Shown here one piece after another: positions 9,880 through 19,029 of a stretch of 64,000 bases of DNA. This DNA is from Paenibacillus polymyxa M1 (GTDB lineage: Bacteria > Bacillota > Bacilli > Paenibacillales > Paenibacillaceae). The translations under genes and the position numbers were made by a program. The first letter of the stretch is position 1. Each line of letters begins with the position of its first letter. The stretch lies in assembly GCF_000237325.1 (NCBI RefSeq), contig NC_017542.1, positions 2,514,501 to 2,578,500 on the forward strand. Reading direction: 5' to 3'. The notes beneath the pieces are model-generated. The model was not told the origin of the DNA and ran no database searches. It saw only the letters and a program-made list of their open reading frames with translations.

Positions 9880-12800
9880 ATGGGAATTTTTCGTCGTTTT
9901 ACATCCCGTAGCTTCAAATACGCAACAGCTATGGTTTTCACTTTATCGTTGTACGCTGGTGTTGTAGGCGGCATACAACCGGCACGTGCAGAAGGTCCGG
10001 CAGACCCTGCCCCTTTCATTGCAGCCAAAGTGGTCAATGAAAACGCTGGTAAAAAAGTATTGTTCGATAATACACATGGACAGACAGCCGGCGCAGCAGA
10101 TTGGGTGATTGATGGTGGATTCTCAGATTTCGGACAAGCCCTTGCAAACAATGGCTACGATGTTCATGAACTTCGCCAATCTACACCTATTACTTATAAT
10201 GATTTAAAGAATTATGATGTATTTGTGACAGCAGAGCCCAATATCCCTTTTAAACAAAGCGAACAGGCCGCAATGGAACAGTATGTTAAAGCAGGCAATA
10301 GCATTTTTTTCATTGGAGATCATTATAACGCCGACCGCAACAAGAATCGCTGGGACGGGTCGGAAAGTATCAATGGGTACCGTCGAGGTGCATGGGAAGA
10401 CCCTGCGAAGGGAATGAGTGAGGAAGAAAAAAGCTCGACAGCGATGCAGGGCGTGGTTAACTCAGATTGGCTCGGCAGCCAGTTTGGTATACGCTTTCGC
10501 TACAATGCATTAGGCGATATCACGGCTAATCAGATTGTTGAGCCTGCCCAGGCGTTTGGCATTACAGCAGGAGTGAGTAATGTGGCGATGCACGCAGGAT
10601 CTACATTGGCGATTATTGACCCGACCAAAGCCAAGGGGATCGTATATCTCCCTAAAACCAATCAGGCTTGGGGGAATGCAGTAGATCAGGGCGTTTATAA
10701 CGGTGGCGGTATAGCGGAAGGACCTTATGCTGCTGTAGCAAAAGTAGGTCTAGGCAAAGCTGCCTTCATTGGGGATTCATCTCCTGTTGAAGATGCAACG
10801 CCAAAATATTTGCGTGAAGAGACAGGAACCAAGAAGACAACGTATGACGGATTTAAGGAGCAGGATGACGCCGTGCTACTGGTCAATATGGTAGACTGGT
10901 TGTCCAAGAAGGAGGAGTATACCAGCCTGTCGGATGTAAAGAACTTACATCTTGATCAGCCGACGGCATTGCTGTCTTTTGAAGATCCTCAGGCTTCCAC
11001 GGAACCGCAAGCAGAGCCTTGGTCCGCTCCTGCAGCCGGCTACAAATGGTGGGATCAACGAACGTTCAAGGCCGGCTCCTATGGCGGATCTACAGCCAGC
11101 GCGCAGCCTGTGTACAGCATCGTTCGTCAGGAGCAGCTGCCGAATGCACAGCCTTTTCAAATTCGCATTGTTGCCGACCAACTGGCTCCCAATAGCACGA
11201 TTAGCGGATTCAGCGCAGGTATTTATGTAGCGGGCGGCAACCAAGTAGCCCAGATTCAGAATCCGGATGGAAGCTGGCCGACCTCTTACGGTTATAGTGG
11301 AACATTTAGTCTGGAATCCGACAGCAAGGGGCATGCCTATAGAGACCTGACGGTGCGGATCAAGCCGGGTACCAGTGGTTCAGCCAATCTTAGGCTGAGA
11401 CAAAACGGCAGCAACCTGCTGACCCAATCCGTCGTGTTGGCTGATGTCCCGGCTCAGCCTTTGCCTGAGGATGGCAACACGATTCCAGCTCGTATCAGTG
11501 TCGCAGAAGCACGGACTCTTTCGGCTGGCAAAGTTGTGACCTTGGAGGGTGTTGTGACGACAGAACCAGGGGCTTTTGGCGGTCAAGCCTTTTACATGCA
11601 GGATGAAAGTGGCGGCATTTATGTATATCAAAACCAAAGCGGATTTCACCCAGGTGATCGAGTAAAGATTACAGCAAGTTTGGCACTGTACAATAGTGAA
11701 GTGGAGTTGACCGATCCAGTGGCTATTGAAAAAACGGGAGAAGGACAACTTCCGCAAGCTGTGCAGGTCACCGAACTCAACGATGCAAACCAAGGACAGC
11801 TGGTTGAGCTTCCTACTGCCATTATTCGTAATGTGATAGATGCAACTCCTGTAGGTTCGTTTGAATTTGATGCAGTCGCGGGTGAGGTTAGCCATCATGT
11901 GCGAATTGATGCACGTACAGGCTTAACACGGACATCTTTTCCGTATCAAGAAGGACAGCAAGTGAAGCTGAAGGGAATTTCGGCGGTTTTTAAAGGGAAT
12001 TATCAGTTAAAGCCGCGCGGGCTAGATGACTTTTCAGCTCAGACAGACGCAACTTTGCAGGAAGTGGAGCTTTCACTGGATCAAACAACATTTAACGTTG
12101 GCGATACAACAGTCACACATCTCAAGGGTATGCTGACAGATGGCAGCCAAGCTGATTTAAGTAATGCCTCTGTTCAGTATAGCAGCAGTCATGAATCCGT
12201 TGCACTGGATACGTATGGAGAACTTCGGGCCCTAAAAGAGGGGAGCGCCGAGATTACAGCCAGCGTCACCTTGGACGGTAAAACGGTCGTATCCAATCCT
12301 GTAACCGTTAGAGTCGAGAAAACCGCTGCAGGTGAGGTGCCGGGTAAACCGGTGCTGTCTCATGATAACGGTCAGGACACCGGACTGAAGGATGGAGACT
12401 ACAACATCACCATGAATCTGTGGTGGGGCACGAATGGTGATGAACTCAAGTGGTATGAAAATGATAAGCTGATCGAAACCCAATCATTGCATGCAGCTTC
12501 CCCTGGGGCACAGCATGCAGTCATTTCCGTTACAGGCAAGAGCAATGGAACCTACACGTATACTGCCGAACTGATTAACGCTTCCGGTAAAACGGTCAGC
12601 GACCCGTTAACTGTCGAAGTGACCGATGCTTCTCCTGGCATTCCGGTGTTGTCTCATAATAATTGGGATGGTAACGGCGACTATACCCTGACAATGAACA
12701 TGTGGTGGGGCACGAACGCTACCCAATACAACCTGTATGAAAATGGAAAGCTGATCGACACGCAGGATCTGTCGAGCCAAAGCCCGCAGGCTCAAAGTGC

Positions 12801-12915
12801 TGCGACCAATATCCAAAATCAAAAGCCGGGTACATATGAGTATCGGGCCGAGTTAGTCAATGCTGCCGGAGAGGTTTCCAGTCAAACCATAAGTGTAGAA
12901 GTAAAGGAACGTTAA
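9880..12915 (+). CDS. Secreted multidomain protein: GATase-like domain, OB-fold, Big_2 and two tandem Ig-like domains
   Basis: The 1011-residue product starts with a signal peptide (residues 1-38, ending ARAEGP). Residues ~55-340 resemble the DUF4350/GATase-like exported family (VLFDNTHGQ, FFIGDHYN). Residues ~535-725 look like an OB-fold of the kind found in secreted nucleases, ~728-815 like a bacterial Ig (Big_2) domain. Two tandem copies (about 825-909 and 918-1009) share the pattern PVLSH-N-...-MWWGTN-...-YEN-KLI-TQ, seen as accessory domains in secreted chitinases of Bacillales. No nuclease or hydrolase catalytic motif was recognised, so its substrate is unknown. A strong site AGGAGGAATAGA precedes the ATG. 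It probably binds a surface or extracellular polymer. Confidence 0.75.
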   Translation: MGIFRRFTSRSFKYATAMVFTLSLYAGVVGGIQPARAEGPADPAPFIAAKVVNENAGKKVLFDNTHGQTAGAADWVIDGGFSDFGQALANNGYDVHELRQSTPITYNDLKNYDVFVTAEPNIPFKQSEQAAMEQYVKAGNSIFFIGDHYNADRNKNRWDGSESINGYRRGAWEDPAKGMSEEEKSSTAMQGVVNSDWLGSQFGIRFRYNALGDITANQIVEPAQAFGITAGVSNVAMHAGSTLAIIDPTKAKGIVYLPKTNQAWGNAVDQGVYNGGGIAEGPYAAVAKVGLGKAAFIGDSSPVEDATPKYLREETGTKKTTYDGFKEQDDAVLLVNMVDWLSKKEEYTSLSDVKNLHLDQPTALLSFEDPQASTEPQAEPWSAPAAGYKWWDQRTFKAGSYGGSTASAQPVYSIVRQEQLPNAQPFQIRIVADQLAPNSTISGFSAGIYVAGGNQVAQIQNPDGSWPTSYGYSGTFSLESDSKGHAYRDLTVRIKPGTSGSANLRLRQNGSNLLTQSVVLADVPAQPLPEDGNTIPARISVAEARTLSAGKVVTLEGVVTTEPGAFGGQAFYMQDESGGIYVYQNQSGFHPGDRVKITASLALYNSEVELTDPVAIEKTGEGQLPQAVQVTELNDANQGQLVELPTAIIRNVIDATPVGSFEFDAVAGEVSHHVRIDARTGLTRTSFPYQEGQQVKLKGISAVFKGNYQLKPRGLDDFSAQTDATLQEVELSLDQTTFNVGDTTVTHLKGMLTDGSQADLSNASVQYSSSHESVALDTYGELRALKEGSAEITASVTLDGKTVVSNPVTVRVEKTAAGEVPGKPVLSHDNGQDTGLKDGDYNITMNLWWGTNGDELKWYENDKLIETQSLHAASPGAQHAVISVTGKSNGTYTYTAELINASGKTVSDPLTVEVTDASPGIPVLSHNNWDGNGDYTLTMNMWWGTNATQYNLYENGKLIDTQDLSSQSPQAQSAATNIQNQKPGTYEYRAELVNAAGEVSSQTISVEVKER

Positions 12916-12945
12916 ATCGAAATGATGGGCTGTTAAAAAGAAGAG

Positions 12946-12985
12946 CATCTATTGACCTCGCGAGAGTCTGTAGATGTTTTTTTTT
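12946..12985. terminator. Bidirectional terminator
   Basis: CATCTA pairs with TAGATG around a partly paired interior, followed by a ten-T run on the plus strand. On the minus strand the same stem is followed by CTCTTCTTTTT. It separates the secreted-protein gene from the convergent small genes. Confidence 0.75.
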
Positions 12986-13000
12986 GCGGGAATTATCATT

Positions 13001-13120
13001 TTAGGATTGGGTTGGCGAAGCGGAAAGTCCCTCTATATCTGAGGAGCCATAGAAGATCATGGCAACTAGAATCACAATGATGATAACCTCTGCAAAATAT
13101 TCTCCATCAAACTCACTCAC
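13001..13120 (-). CDS. Small single-span membrane peptide (39 aa), unrecognised
   Basis: A GTG at 13120 opens a 39-codon frame ending TAA at 13001. It is preceded by an excellent ribosome site (AAAGGAGAT, 9 bases from GGAG to GTG). The peptide begins MSEFDGEYFAEV, then has a hydrophobic stretch VIIIVILVAMIFYG (residues ~12-25) and a short polar tail. It lies 37 bases behind the 115-residue gene and just before a terminator, so it is probably the last gene of a small operon. Tiny membrane peptides of this form are common among sporulation-expressed proteins in Bacillales, but the role here is unknown. It is too short for usual gene-calling cut-offs. Confidence 0.55.
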   Translation of the reverse strand: MSEFDGEYFAEVIIIVILVAMIFYGSSDIEGLSASPTQS

Positions 13121-13157
13121 TACAAATATCTCCTTTCGCCACCTCTTAAGTATTTAT

Positions 13158-13505
13158 TTATTTATTTATTTTCTGTGAAAAGGCTTGTATTACCTGATCC
13201 AACGTCATATTACCGTTATCATTTAAAAATTTCACCATATTATCGACATTAGTAGGGGCAGATGCTAATGTTTTGTATTTTCCTGTGAGTCCTAAAAATA
13301 AAGTTGCTTGTCTGTATAAAGTCACGGAATCGACGTTTAGTTTTCCTGTTAGTAGGAGGGCTGCGACTAGGACCTCCACATTTTTTCCTTGAAGTGCTGA
13401 AAAGATAGCCGAATTACTGTTTAATCCATTTTTCTTTTGACCGTTAGGGGGGGATTTGGATTTGCGATTCCCGTTCCCGTTGCCATTCTTTCCTAAGGAA
13501 GCCAT
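13158..13505 (-). CDS. Hypothetical protein (115 aa) with Gly/Asn/Lys-rich N-terminus
   Basis: I do not recognise this family. Residues 1-35 are low-complexity (KNGNGNGNRKSK, NGQKKNG). Residues ~35-113 look globular and helical, with an alternating hydrophobic pattern (FSALQGKNVEVLVAALLL). GGAGGAAGATTCA directly before the ATG at 13505 is a strong ribosome site. The stop lies in a tandem ATTT repeat (about 13153-13172). Co-directional small genes lie on both sides. Disordered basic tails with a small helical body are frequent in spore-coat or core proteins, but nothing here proves that. Confidence 0.65.
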   Translation of the reverse strand: MASLGKNGNGNGNRKSKSPPNGQKKNGLNSNSAIFSALQGKNVEVLVAALLLTGKLNVDSVTLYRQATLFLGLTGKYKTLASAPTNVDNMVKFLNDNGNMTLDQVIQAFSQKINK

Positions 13506-13696
13506 TGAATCTTCCTCCCGCCATACACTGCTCCTGCCTGGTTTTCATGAAATTTGGGACAAGGGCAGTGGCACTGCACGTGCTCATTAAAATACGTTAT
13601 GATCATACGATATGCGAGCAAGAAAGCTTTGGTTACCATATGAATCACTGTGGCCGAAGGTAGCTGACTGCTAAATTCCTGAATTTCTTTTCGCAT
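13493..13696 (-). CDS. Possible small protein (67 aa), weakly supported
   Basis: The frame starts with ATG at 13696 and overlaps the next gene by 13 bases. It encodes a hydrophobic middle (VIHMVTKAFLLAYRMIITYF), then a Cys-rich patch (CHCPCP). There is no clear ribosome site (only AATTGGACC upstream). The overlap with a well-supported start and the same direction make translational coupling conceivable, but chance is equally possible. Confidence 0.3.
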   Translation of the reverse strand: MRKEIQEFSSQLPSATVIHMVTKAFLLAYRMIITYFNEHVQCHCPCPKFHENQAGAVYGGRKIQWLP

Positions 13697-13875
13697 GTTG
13701 GTCCAATTTAGAGTAAACTACAATAAAGAAAGCTAAATGAGCATTTTGCATCAATTCCAGGAGCTTTATCCAATCAGCAATAGATGGACTCTAACGGTTT
13801 AGCTCGTATATATTGTACTTTCGAGTATTGAACTTGAATTATGCAAAGTGCTGAAATAGGAGTTGAAATAAGACC

Positions 13876-14355
13876 ATGTCGAACGAAGAAGTATTGTTAA
13901 CTAAAGAGGGATTAGCCAAGCTGGAGGAAGAGCTTAAGGAACTGAAGACGGTAAAACGCAAGGAGCTAGCCGAACGCCTCAAGTTGGCCATCAGCTATGG
14001 AGATCTGAAGGAAAATAGTGAATATCACTCAGCCAAGGACGATCAGGCGTTTATGGAAACACGGATCATGGTCTTAGAAAAAATGTTGACCAAAGCTCGG
14101 ATAGTGGATGAAAGTAATCTTGACCTTAAAACGGTCAGTATCGGATCTACTGTTATTCTGAATGACATCGAATTTTCGGAGAAGGTGGAATACAAAGTTG
14201 TAAGTCCTGCTGAGGCAGATGTTCTGGACAACAAAATTTCCTATGAGAGCCCTTTAGGTAAGGCACTTTTGGGGAAAGAAGTGGGCAGTATCATTCATGT
14301 CGATGCACCCATGGCTGTAATCAAATATGAGCTGCTAGAAATTAAGCTCACTTAG
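13876..14355 (+). CDS. greA: Transcription elongation factor GreA/GreB family
   Basis: At 159 residues this has the usual GreA length. GreA enters the secondary channel of RNA polymerase and stimulates cleavage of backtracked RNA. Residues ~1-77 form the acidic coiled coil (EELKELKTVKRKELAERL), with the tip motif GDLKENSEYHSAKDDQ where classical GreA has GDLSENAEY. Residues ~80-158 form the FKBP-like C-terminal domain (ending ESPLGKALLGKEVGS). The tip keeps the acidic residues needed for activity. The divergence from the standard tip suggests a second, paralogous greA, but only one copy is in view. A weak AGGAG lies 14 bases before the ATG. Confidence 0.9.
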   Translation: MSNEEVLLTKEGLAKLEEELKELKTVKRKELAERLKLAISYGDLKENSEYHSAKDDQAFMETRIMVLEKMLTKARIVDESNLDLKTVSIGSTVILNDIEFSEKVEYKVVSPAEADVLDNKISYESPLGKALLGKEVGSIIHVDAPMAVIKYELLEIKLT

Positions 14356-14360
14356 TCCAT

Positions 14361-14394
14361 TCCCGATTCCCTTTATAAGGGGGCCGGGATTTTT
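14361..14394 (+). terminator. Terminator of greA
   Basis: TCCCG-ATT-CCCTTTATAAGGG-GGC-CGGGA stem followed by five T, immediately after the greA stop. Confidence 0.8.
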
Positions 14395-14483
14395 CATTCT
14401 TGCTATTTACATACCATCCCTGCGGAGTGCATTTGCACTCCACAAACTGGACAGGATTTTCATTACTTTGTATCGTATTAAGA

Positions 14484-15023
14484 TTAATCTGTCATCAGGA
14501 AGCCGGCTTGCTCCAGTGCAGCACAGGCATCATTAATTTTATTTTCATCCGAGGCATGCAAGGTATGCAGGTGAATGCCTCCGGTCAGCTGGGACAAATA
14601 AGTGGCTTGGGTGGAGCTGATCTTACGTATAAAATCGTCCACTTCTTTGCGAGTTCCGACCCGTATTGGAGCAGTCAGGTCTCCATATACTGGATGTTCA
14701 ACTATAACATCCTGCACACTGACACCGTAGTCCACAATCAGTTTTAATTCTTCTTCTGTTTGTTCAGGGCGGTGATTACACACAATAATACGAGAGGCTA
14801 AGGGAGCGACTTGAGCCGTAGGCTCCATATAAATGTATCCTTGACTCGTTGCAAGGATAGGCTCTTGGCTTGCTTTTAACAGGGAAATATCCTGTACAAT
14901 TACTTGTCTGGAAACGGAGGACCTGCGTGCCAGTTCGCTCCCGGTCAGCGGTGATTCGCTTTTGAGCCACAATAGCAGCTGTTCGCGGCGATCCGTACCC
15001 GACCGTTTTGAAGATTCAGTCAA
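14484..15023 (-). CDS. niaR: NAD biosynthesis repressor NiaR (HTH_11 plus 3H domain)
   Basis: The 179-residue protein has an N-terminal winged helix (residues ~12-65, LARRSSVSRQVIVQDISLL) and a C-terminal 3H domain (~80-178) with conserved His residues in EHPVYG and GIHLHTLHA, which in this family bind metal and nicotinic acid. NiaR represses NAD synthesis genes when nicotinate is plentiful. It starts at TTG 15023, overlapping the nadS stop (TTGA), with AGGAG nine bases upstream, so the two are translationally coupled. Its likely operator lies in the nadS-nadA intergenic region, which implies autoregulation. Confidence 0.92.
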   Translation of the reverse strand: MTESSKRSGTDRREQLLLWLKSESPLTGSELARRSSVSRQVIVQDISLLKASQEPILATSQGYIYMEPTAQVAPLASRIIVCNHRPEQTEEELKLIVDYGVSVQDVIVEHPVYGDLTAPIRVGTRKEVDDFIRKISSTQATYLSQLTGGIHLHTLHASDENKINDACAALEQAGFLMTD

Positions 15024-16174
15024 CGGGATAAGCTCCTTTCTTGTCGATGCGTCAGGTCTGTCAAAATATCTACCAGTACATTCAATTCCTCGATGGTGGT
15101 TGTCCTGCCGAAAGAAATACGGATAAATTGTAAGGCTTCACGGCCGGATGCTCCAAGGGCTTGTATGGCAGGGGAAGGATCGTGATGTCCGGCGGCACAT
15201 GCGCTTCCGGTAGATATACAGACACCGCTGCGATTACACTCCAGCATAACATATTGTCCCTCGTAACCGTGAAAAAAACATCCTACAATATGATGCAGCA
15301 CCGCTTTTTTTTCGCTTTCCTCTACGACCCAACGTAATGGAATCGATCTTTCCTGAATTTTCGTAATAAAGTATTTTCGCAGGGTAGCATACCGCTCCTG
15401 ATGCATCTCCATCTGTTCGGTCATCATTTCTGCCGCTGCGACAAAGGCTGCAATCCCTGGAACATTAATCGTTCCGGGACGAAATCCGTTTTCATGCAGT
15501 GTATCAGGATATACCGGACGCCATGGGGTTCCGGGTTTGAGATATGCAGCACCGACACCTTTGGGGCCATACACTTTATGGCTTGATATAGAGAGTGCAT
15601 CCACTCCCATGGCTTCTACATCTATGTGAACATTCCCAAATGTTTGTACCGCATCACTATGCAGCATAATACCGCGTTCGTGGAGCAGGGGAGACAAGGC
15701 AGCAAGATCCTGAATCAGCCCTGTTTCCGAATTGGCGTGTTGTACCGATACAAGCCCGGTATTGTCTCTAAGATGGGGTACAAGAACTTCACGGGTTATT
15801 CGTCCTTCCCGATCCGGTTGTACAATGGTCAGCTCATAGCCTTGATGTTCTAGAAAAGTAGCAAGATTGTACATCGAGTGATGTTCCAAAGCGCTCATAA
15901 TCCAATGCTTTTTGTGGGGCGGTAACCCGTTCAGGATCGATTGCACGACCAACATATTGGATTCTGTGCCCCCTGTTGTAAAATAGATGCCTTCCTTATG
16001 CCCGCCAATCATATTTGCCATTCGTTGCCTGCTGTAATCTAGTGTGTAGGCTGCTTGACCGCCTGCATCATGGAGACTGCTAGCATTTCCGAACATTTCC
16101 TTATTCATTACGCTATATATATGCAAAGCTTCGTCACACATGGGTGTGGAAGCGGCATAGTCCAGGTAAATCAC
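15020..16174 (-). CDS. nadS: Cysteine desulfurase of the NAD locus (NifS/NadS type)
   Basis: This fold-type I PLP enzyme of 384 residues releases sulfur from cysteine, here presumably to build the iron-sulfur cluster of quinolinate synthase. Visible motifs are YLDYAAST at the N-terminus, SSHKVYGPKG with the PLP lysine, and CISTGSACAAGH with the catalytic Cys. I chose GTG 16174 because GGAGGA lies six bases upstream and the conserved N-terminus begins right there; the longer frame to 16282 runs through the operator region. It is divergent from nadA and overlaps niaR, the arrangement known for Bacillus nifS. Confidence 0.92.
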   Translation of the reverse strand: MIYLDYAASTPMCDEALHIYSVMNKEMFGNASSLHDAGGQAAYTLDYSRQRMANMIGGHKEGIYFTTGGTESNMLVVQSILNGLPPHKKHWIMSALEHHSMYNLATFLEHQGYELTIVQPDREGRITREVLVPHLRDNTGLVSVQHANSETGLIQDLAALSPLLHERGIMLHSDAVQTFGNVHIDVEAMGVDALSISSHKVYGPKGVGAAYLKPGTPWRPVYPDTLHENGFRPGTINVPGIAAFVAAAEMMTEQMEMHQERYATLRKYFITKIQERSIPLRWVVEESEKKAVLHHIVGCFFHGYEGQYVMLECNRSGVCISTGSACAAGHHDPSPAIQALGASGREALQFIRISFGRTTTIEELNVLVDILTDLTHRQERSLSR

Positions 16175-16248
16175 AGCAAATCCTCCCCACTTAAAAATAA
16201 TTCCATTCCAAAAACCCTTGAGATTATTGTAGGCATGTGTAAATATAA

Positions 16249-16286
16249 GTGTCAAGACACATGTAAATATGTTTGTACACATAGCG
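16249..16286. promoter_or_regulatory. Probable NiaR operator between nadS and nadA
   Basis: GTGTC-AA-GACAC (16249-16260) is an inverted repeat followed by ACATGT (near 16261) and GTACACAT (16275-16282). The location between the two divergent NAD genes and the presence of NiaR next door support the assignment; the exact site is inferred. Confidence 0.6.
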
Positions 16287-16340
16287 GTTATCTATTCGTG
16301 AGCGAGGGACAGTCAGCCGCAACGATATGGAGGGAATCTA

Positions 16341-17447
16341 ATGTCTATGCTAGACGTTTTACAAGGAAATCGTGGACTTATGCCAGAGCATTATAAAACA
16401 CAGACGGTTGCTGACATGGAGCAACGTGTAGCTGAGCTGAAACAAAAATGGGGCTCAAAGCTGCTCATTCCGGGCCATCACTATCAGAAAGACGAGGTTA
16501 TCCAATTTGCTGATATCACAGGAGATTCGCTACAGCTCGCTCAAATGGCGGCACAAAATCAGGAAGCGGAGTTTATTGTGTTTTGTGGGGTTCATTTTAT
16601 GGCGGAGACAGCGGATATGCTGACTACCGACCAGCAAACCGTCGTTCTGCCGGATATGCGCGCAGGCTGCTCGATGGCAGATATGGCGAACATGGAGCAG
16701 ACGGAACGAGCGTGGAAGCATTTGCAGGAGTTGGTAGGTGATACGATCATTCCGTTAACGTATGTAAATTCCACAGCAGAGATCAAAGCCTTTGTAGGGC
16801 GGCATGGCGGGGCTACCGTGACTTCTTCGAATGCCAAGCAGGTGCTGGCCTGGGCGCTGAAACAAAAGGAACGTATTTTATTTTTGCCTGATCAGCATTT
16901 GGGACGTAATACAGCCCATGATCTTGGAATTCCGCTGGATGAAATGGCTGTATGGAATCCTATGACCGATCAGTTGGAGACTGAACGAAACCCGGAAACT
17001 GTGAAAATCATTTTATGGAAAGGGCACTGTTCAGTTCATGAAAAATTTACGGTAGATCACATTCGCAACGTCCGTGAACGTGATAAGAATATCCGGGTCA
17101 TCGTTCATCCCGAATGCTCTCACGAGGTTGTACAGCTCGCAGATTGTGCTGGCTCCACCAAATTCATCATCGATACGATCCGTGCGGCAGAGCCAGGGAC
17201 CCAATGGGCCGTTGGCACAGAGATGAATCTCGTGCAACGGATTAGACAGCAGTACCCTGAACAGCAGATTGAATCGCTCAATCCCGATATGTGTCCTTGT
17301 CTGACCATGAACCGGATCGATCTTCCGCATTTGCTGTGGGCAATGGAACAGATTGATCGGGGAGAGCCTGTGGGGGTCATTCGTGTGGATGCTCAGATCA
17401 GACAGGACGCTGTACAGGCACTGAATCGTATGCTTGCTATACGTTAA
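16341..17447 (+). CDS. nadA: Quinolinate synthase
   Basis: NadA condenses iminoaspartate with dihydroxyacetone phosphate to quinolinate, using a [4Fe-4S] cluster. At 368 residues it is the long Bacillus-type form. Key regions are [10 protein letters not shown] (~45), a first Cys in [14 protein letters not shown] (~91), HPECSHEV (~255) and DMCPCLTMN (~325), which supply cluster ligands and substrate contacts. GGAGGGAATCTA precedes the ATG. In Bacillus the divergent operon is nadBCA; here nadA stands alone, and the next gene is convergent and unrelated, so nadB and nadC must be elsewhere. Confidence 0.96.
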   Translation: MSMLDVLQGNRGLMPEHYKTQTVADMEQRVAELKQKWGSKLLIPGHHYQKDEVIQFADITGDSLQLAQMAAQNQEAEFIVFCGVHFMAETADMLTTDQQTVVLPDMRAGCSMADMANMEQTERAWKHLQELVGDTIIPLTYVNSTAEIKAFVGRHGGATVTSSNAKQVLAWALKQKERILFLPDQHLGRNTAHDLGIPLDEMAVWNPMTDQLETERNPETVKIILWKGHCSVHEKFTVDHIRNVRERDKNIRVIVHPECSHEVVQLADCAGSTKFIIDTIRAAEPGTQWAVGTEMNLVQRIRQQYPEQQIESLNPDMCPCLTMNRIDLPHLLWAMEQIDRGEPVGVIRVDAQIRQDAVQALNRMLAIR

Positions 17448-17490
17448 GTTTTTACCGTTACGTAGATCGTACTTTCTTGACTTTTAATAT

Positions 17491-18846
17491 TTATTTTAAA
17501 GAAGCAGGGAGCTTGACGCCAAGGAGACGGTTTCCGCTTTGAATAAATATCATCCCGCCAGATTTGAGCGTTGGACCGAAGGAGCGTGAGCCTGTGTTGA
17601 CAGTAAACACGGGCTTTAAGCTCGTCAAATCATAGCCATGAAATACGCCATCTGATTGTCCAACATAGACTCCTTTACCGAATACGTCAACTTGAACGGT
17701 CGGATTATCGCCGTCATAATGAATAAATTGACCTGAGGCCAGCTTCATGGCAGTCAGTCTGGATGTACTAAAATCTTGGTAGAACATGCGACCTTCATGA
17801 ATAGACAATAAAGGAATGAGTTGATCATAGCCATTTTGCGCCCACTTACGAGCAGGTTTGCTGTCTGGCTTGTAGTTCCAGAAATCATAGGAGGCTAGTG
17901 TCTCTCCCTGAAAGACATAAAGATCCTTGCCGTACAAAAAAGCAGAACCATATACACCTCCAGATCGGTAGACACCGTCTTTATTTTCAGGCTCGGTCCA
18001 GCGATACTGACGATCTCCTTTGGATTTACCTGTCTTGAGGTCGTACTGTGCGATCGTAACTTTATGGTTTACCGGGTCATCATCAATCATAAACGTGTTG
18101 GCTACAGAGTATACGATTCCGTCTTTAACCGCCAGTGGAAAGGAAGTTCTGAAGCTGTCCCAAAGCTTTTTGCCGGTTTTAGCATCATATGCATTGATCT
18201 GTTCAAGGGTCAGGCTGCCCTGTACATCATAGTTGCGGATGAGGACGCCATCGGTTTCCATTAGTTTGTTCAGACCATGGTACAAGTCCTTTTCCTCACT
18301 AATTTTCCATTTGAGCTTGCCGCTAGCAGCGTCAACAGCAGCAGTTTGCTCTGACTGTGTGATGTATACTGTAGAGCCTATTCGATGAATATGATCTGCC
18401 TTTGTAAATCCTAATGAAGTGGTCCATACCTTCTTGCCTGATGCTGTAACCGCATAGATAGAGCCGCTTTGTGTCATTCCGTAGATGAGGCCGTTGCTAT
18501 GAATCAAAATAGGGGTAAGTTGATCACCATATTGCCACAATTTCCGTCCTGAGCTGGCATCAAGGGCAACCAGTCTGTAGTTAGGATCAACTGCGAACAC
18601 CTTACCTTTTACTGCTACTGCCACCGCTTGCTCCGAATACTGGTCTCTATTGATGGGGATAACGGGAAGAGACCAGGTAGGCTTGATCACAGGTGCTTGG
18701 ATTACTGTGCTATACGCTCCGTTGCTCATAGACACAGCAGAATGCTCTGCACTTGCTTTTTCTGCGAATCCACCGCAGATCAGGGGCAGGCCTATACTGA
18801 CTATTGCTAATCGTGTAAACAATGCATTATGTATCGTTTTTCTCAT
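17491..18846 (-). CDS. Exported PQQ-like beta-propeller repeat protein
   Basis: The protein has 451 residues with a signal peptide (1-33, ending KASAEHS). The rest is built of repeated blades of the PQQ type, visible as LDASSGRKLWQYG, VDAASGKLKWKI, YDAKTGKKLWDS and YDLKTGKSKG. No PQQ-dehydrogenase catalytic residues were found, so it is more likely a binding or scaffold protein at the cell surface than an enzyme. GGAGCC lies about eight bases before the ATG. It is convergent with nadA and shows no functional tie to it. Confidence 0.8.
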   Translation of the reverse strand: MRKTIHNALFTRLAIVSIGLPLICGGFAEKASAEHSAVSMSNGAYSTVIQAPVIKPTWSLPVIPINRDQYSEQAVAVAVKGKVFAVDPNYRLVALDASSGRKLWQYGDQLTPILIHSNGLIYGMTQSGSIYAVTASGKKVWTTSLGFTKADHIHRIGSTVYITQSEQTAAVDAASGKLKWKISEEKDLYHGLNKLMETDGVLIRNYDVQGSLTLEQINAYDAKTGKKLWDSFRTSFPLAVKDGIVYSVANTFMIDDDPVNHKVTIAQYDLKTGKSKGDRQYRWTEPENKDGVYRSGGVYGSAFLYGKDLYVFQGETLASYDFWNYKPDSKPARKWAQNGYDQLIPLLSIHEGRMFYQDFSTSRLTAMKLASGQFIHYDGDNPTVQVDVFGKGVYVGQSDGVFHGYDLTSLKPVFTVNTGSRSFGPTLKSGGMIFIQSGNRLLGVKLPASLK

Positions 18847-18993
18847 ACGCGCTGGCTCCTTTATATAGTTAATAGGGGAGTAAGCCTTACAGAATATTAC
18901 CTTTGATTAGACTGTAAATAAAGCCAAAAGTTTTTTGTTTGTGATCCGACTTCTATCTCTAATTAAAGATTAGTCGATTGTTCGGTTTCGTGC

Positions 18994-18999
18994 TATAAT
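18994..18999 (+). promoter_or_regulatory. Extended -10 promoter for the leader ORF and yidC
   Basis: TGC-TATAAT is an extended -10 box. Transcription would start near 19006, giving a 5' leader of about 24 bases before the TTG at 19030. Confidence 0.6.
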
Positions 19000-19029
19000 T
19001 GTAGCAACATACCGAAGGAGGTGAATCCC

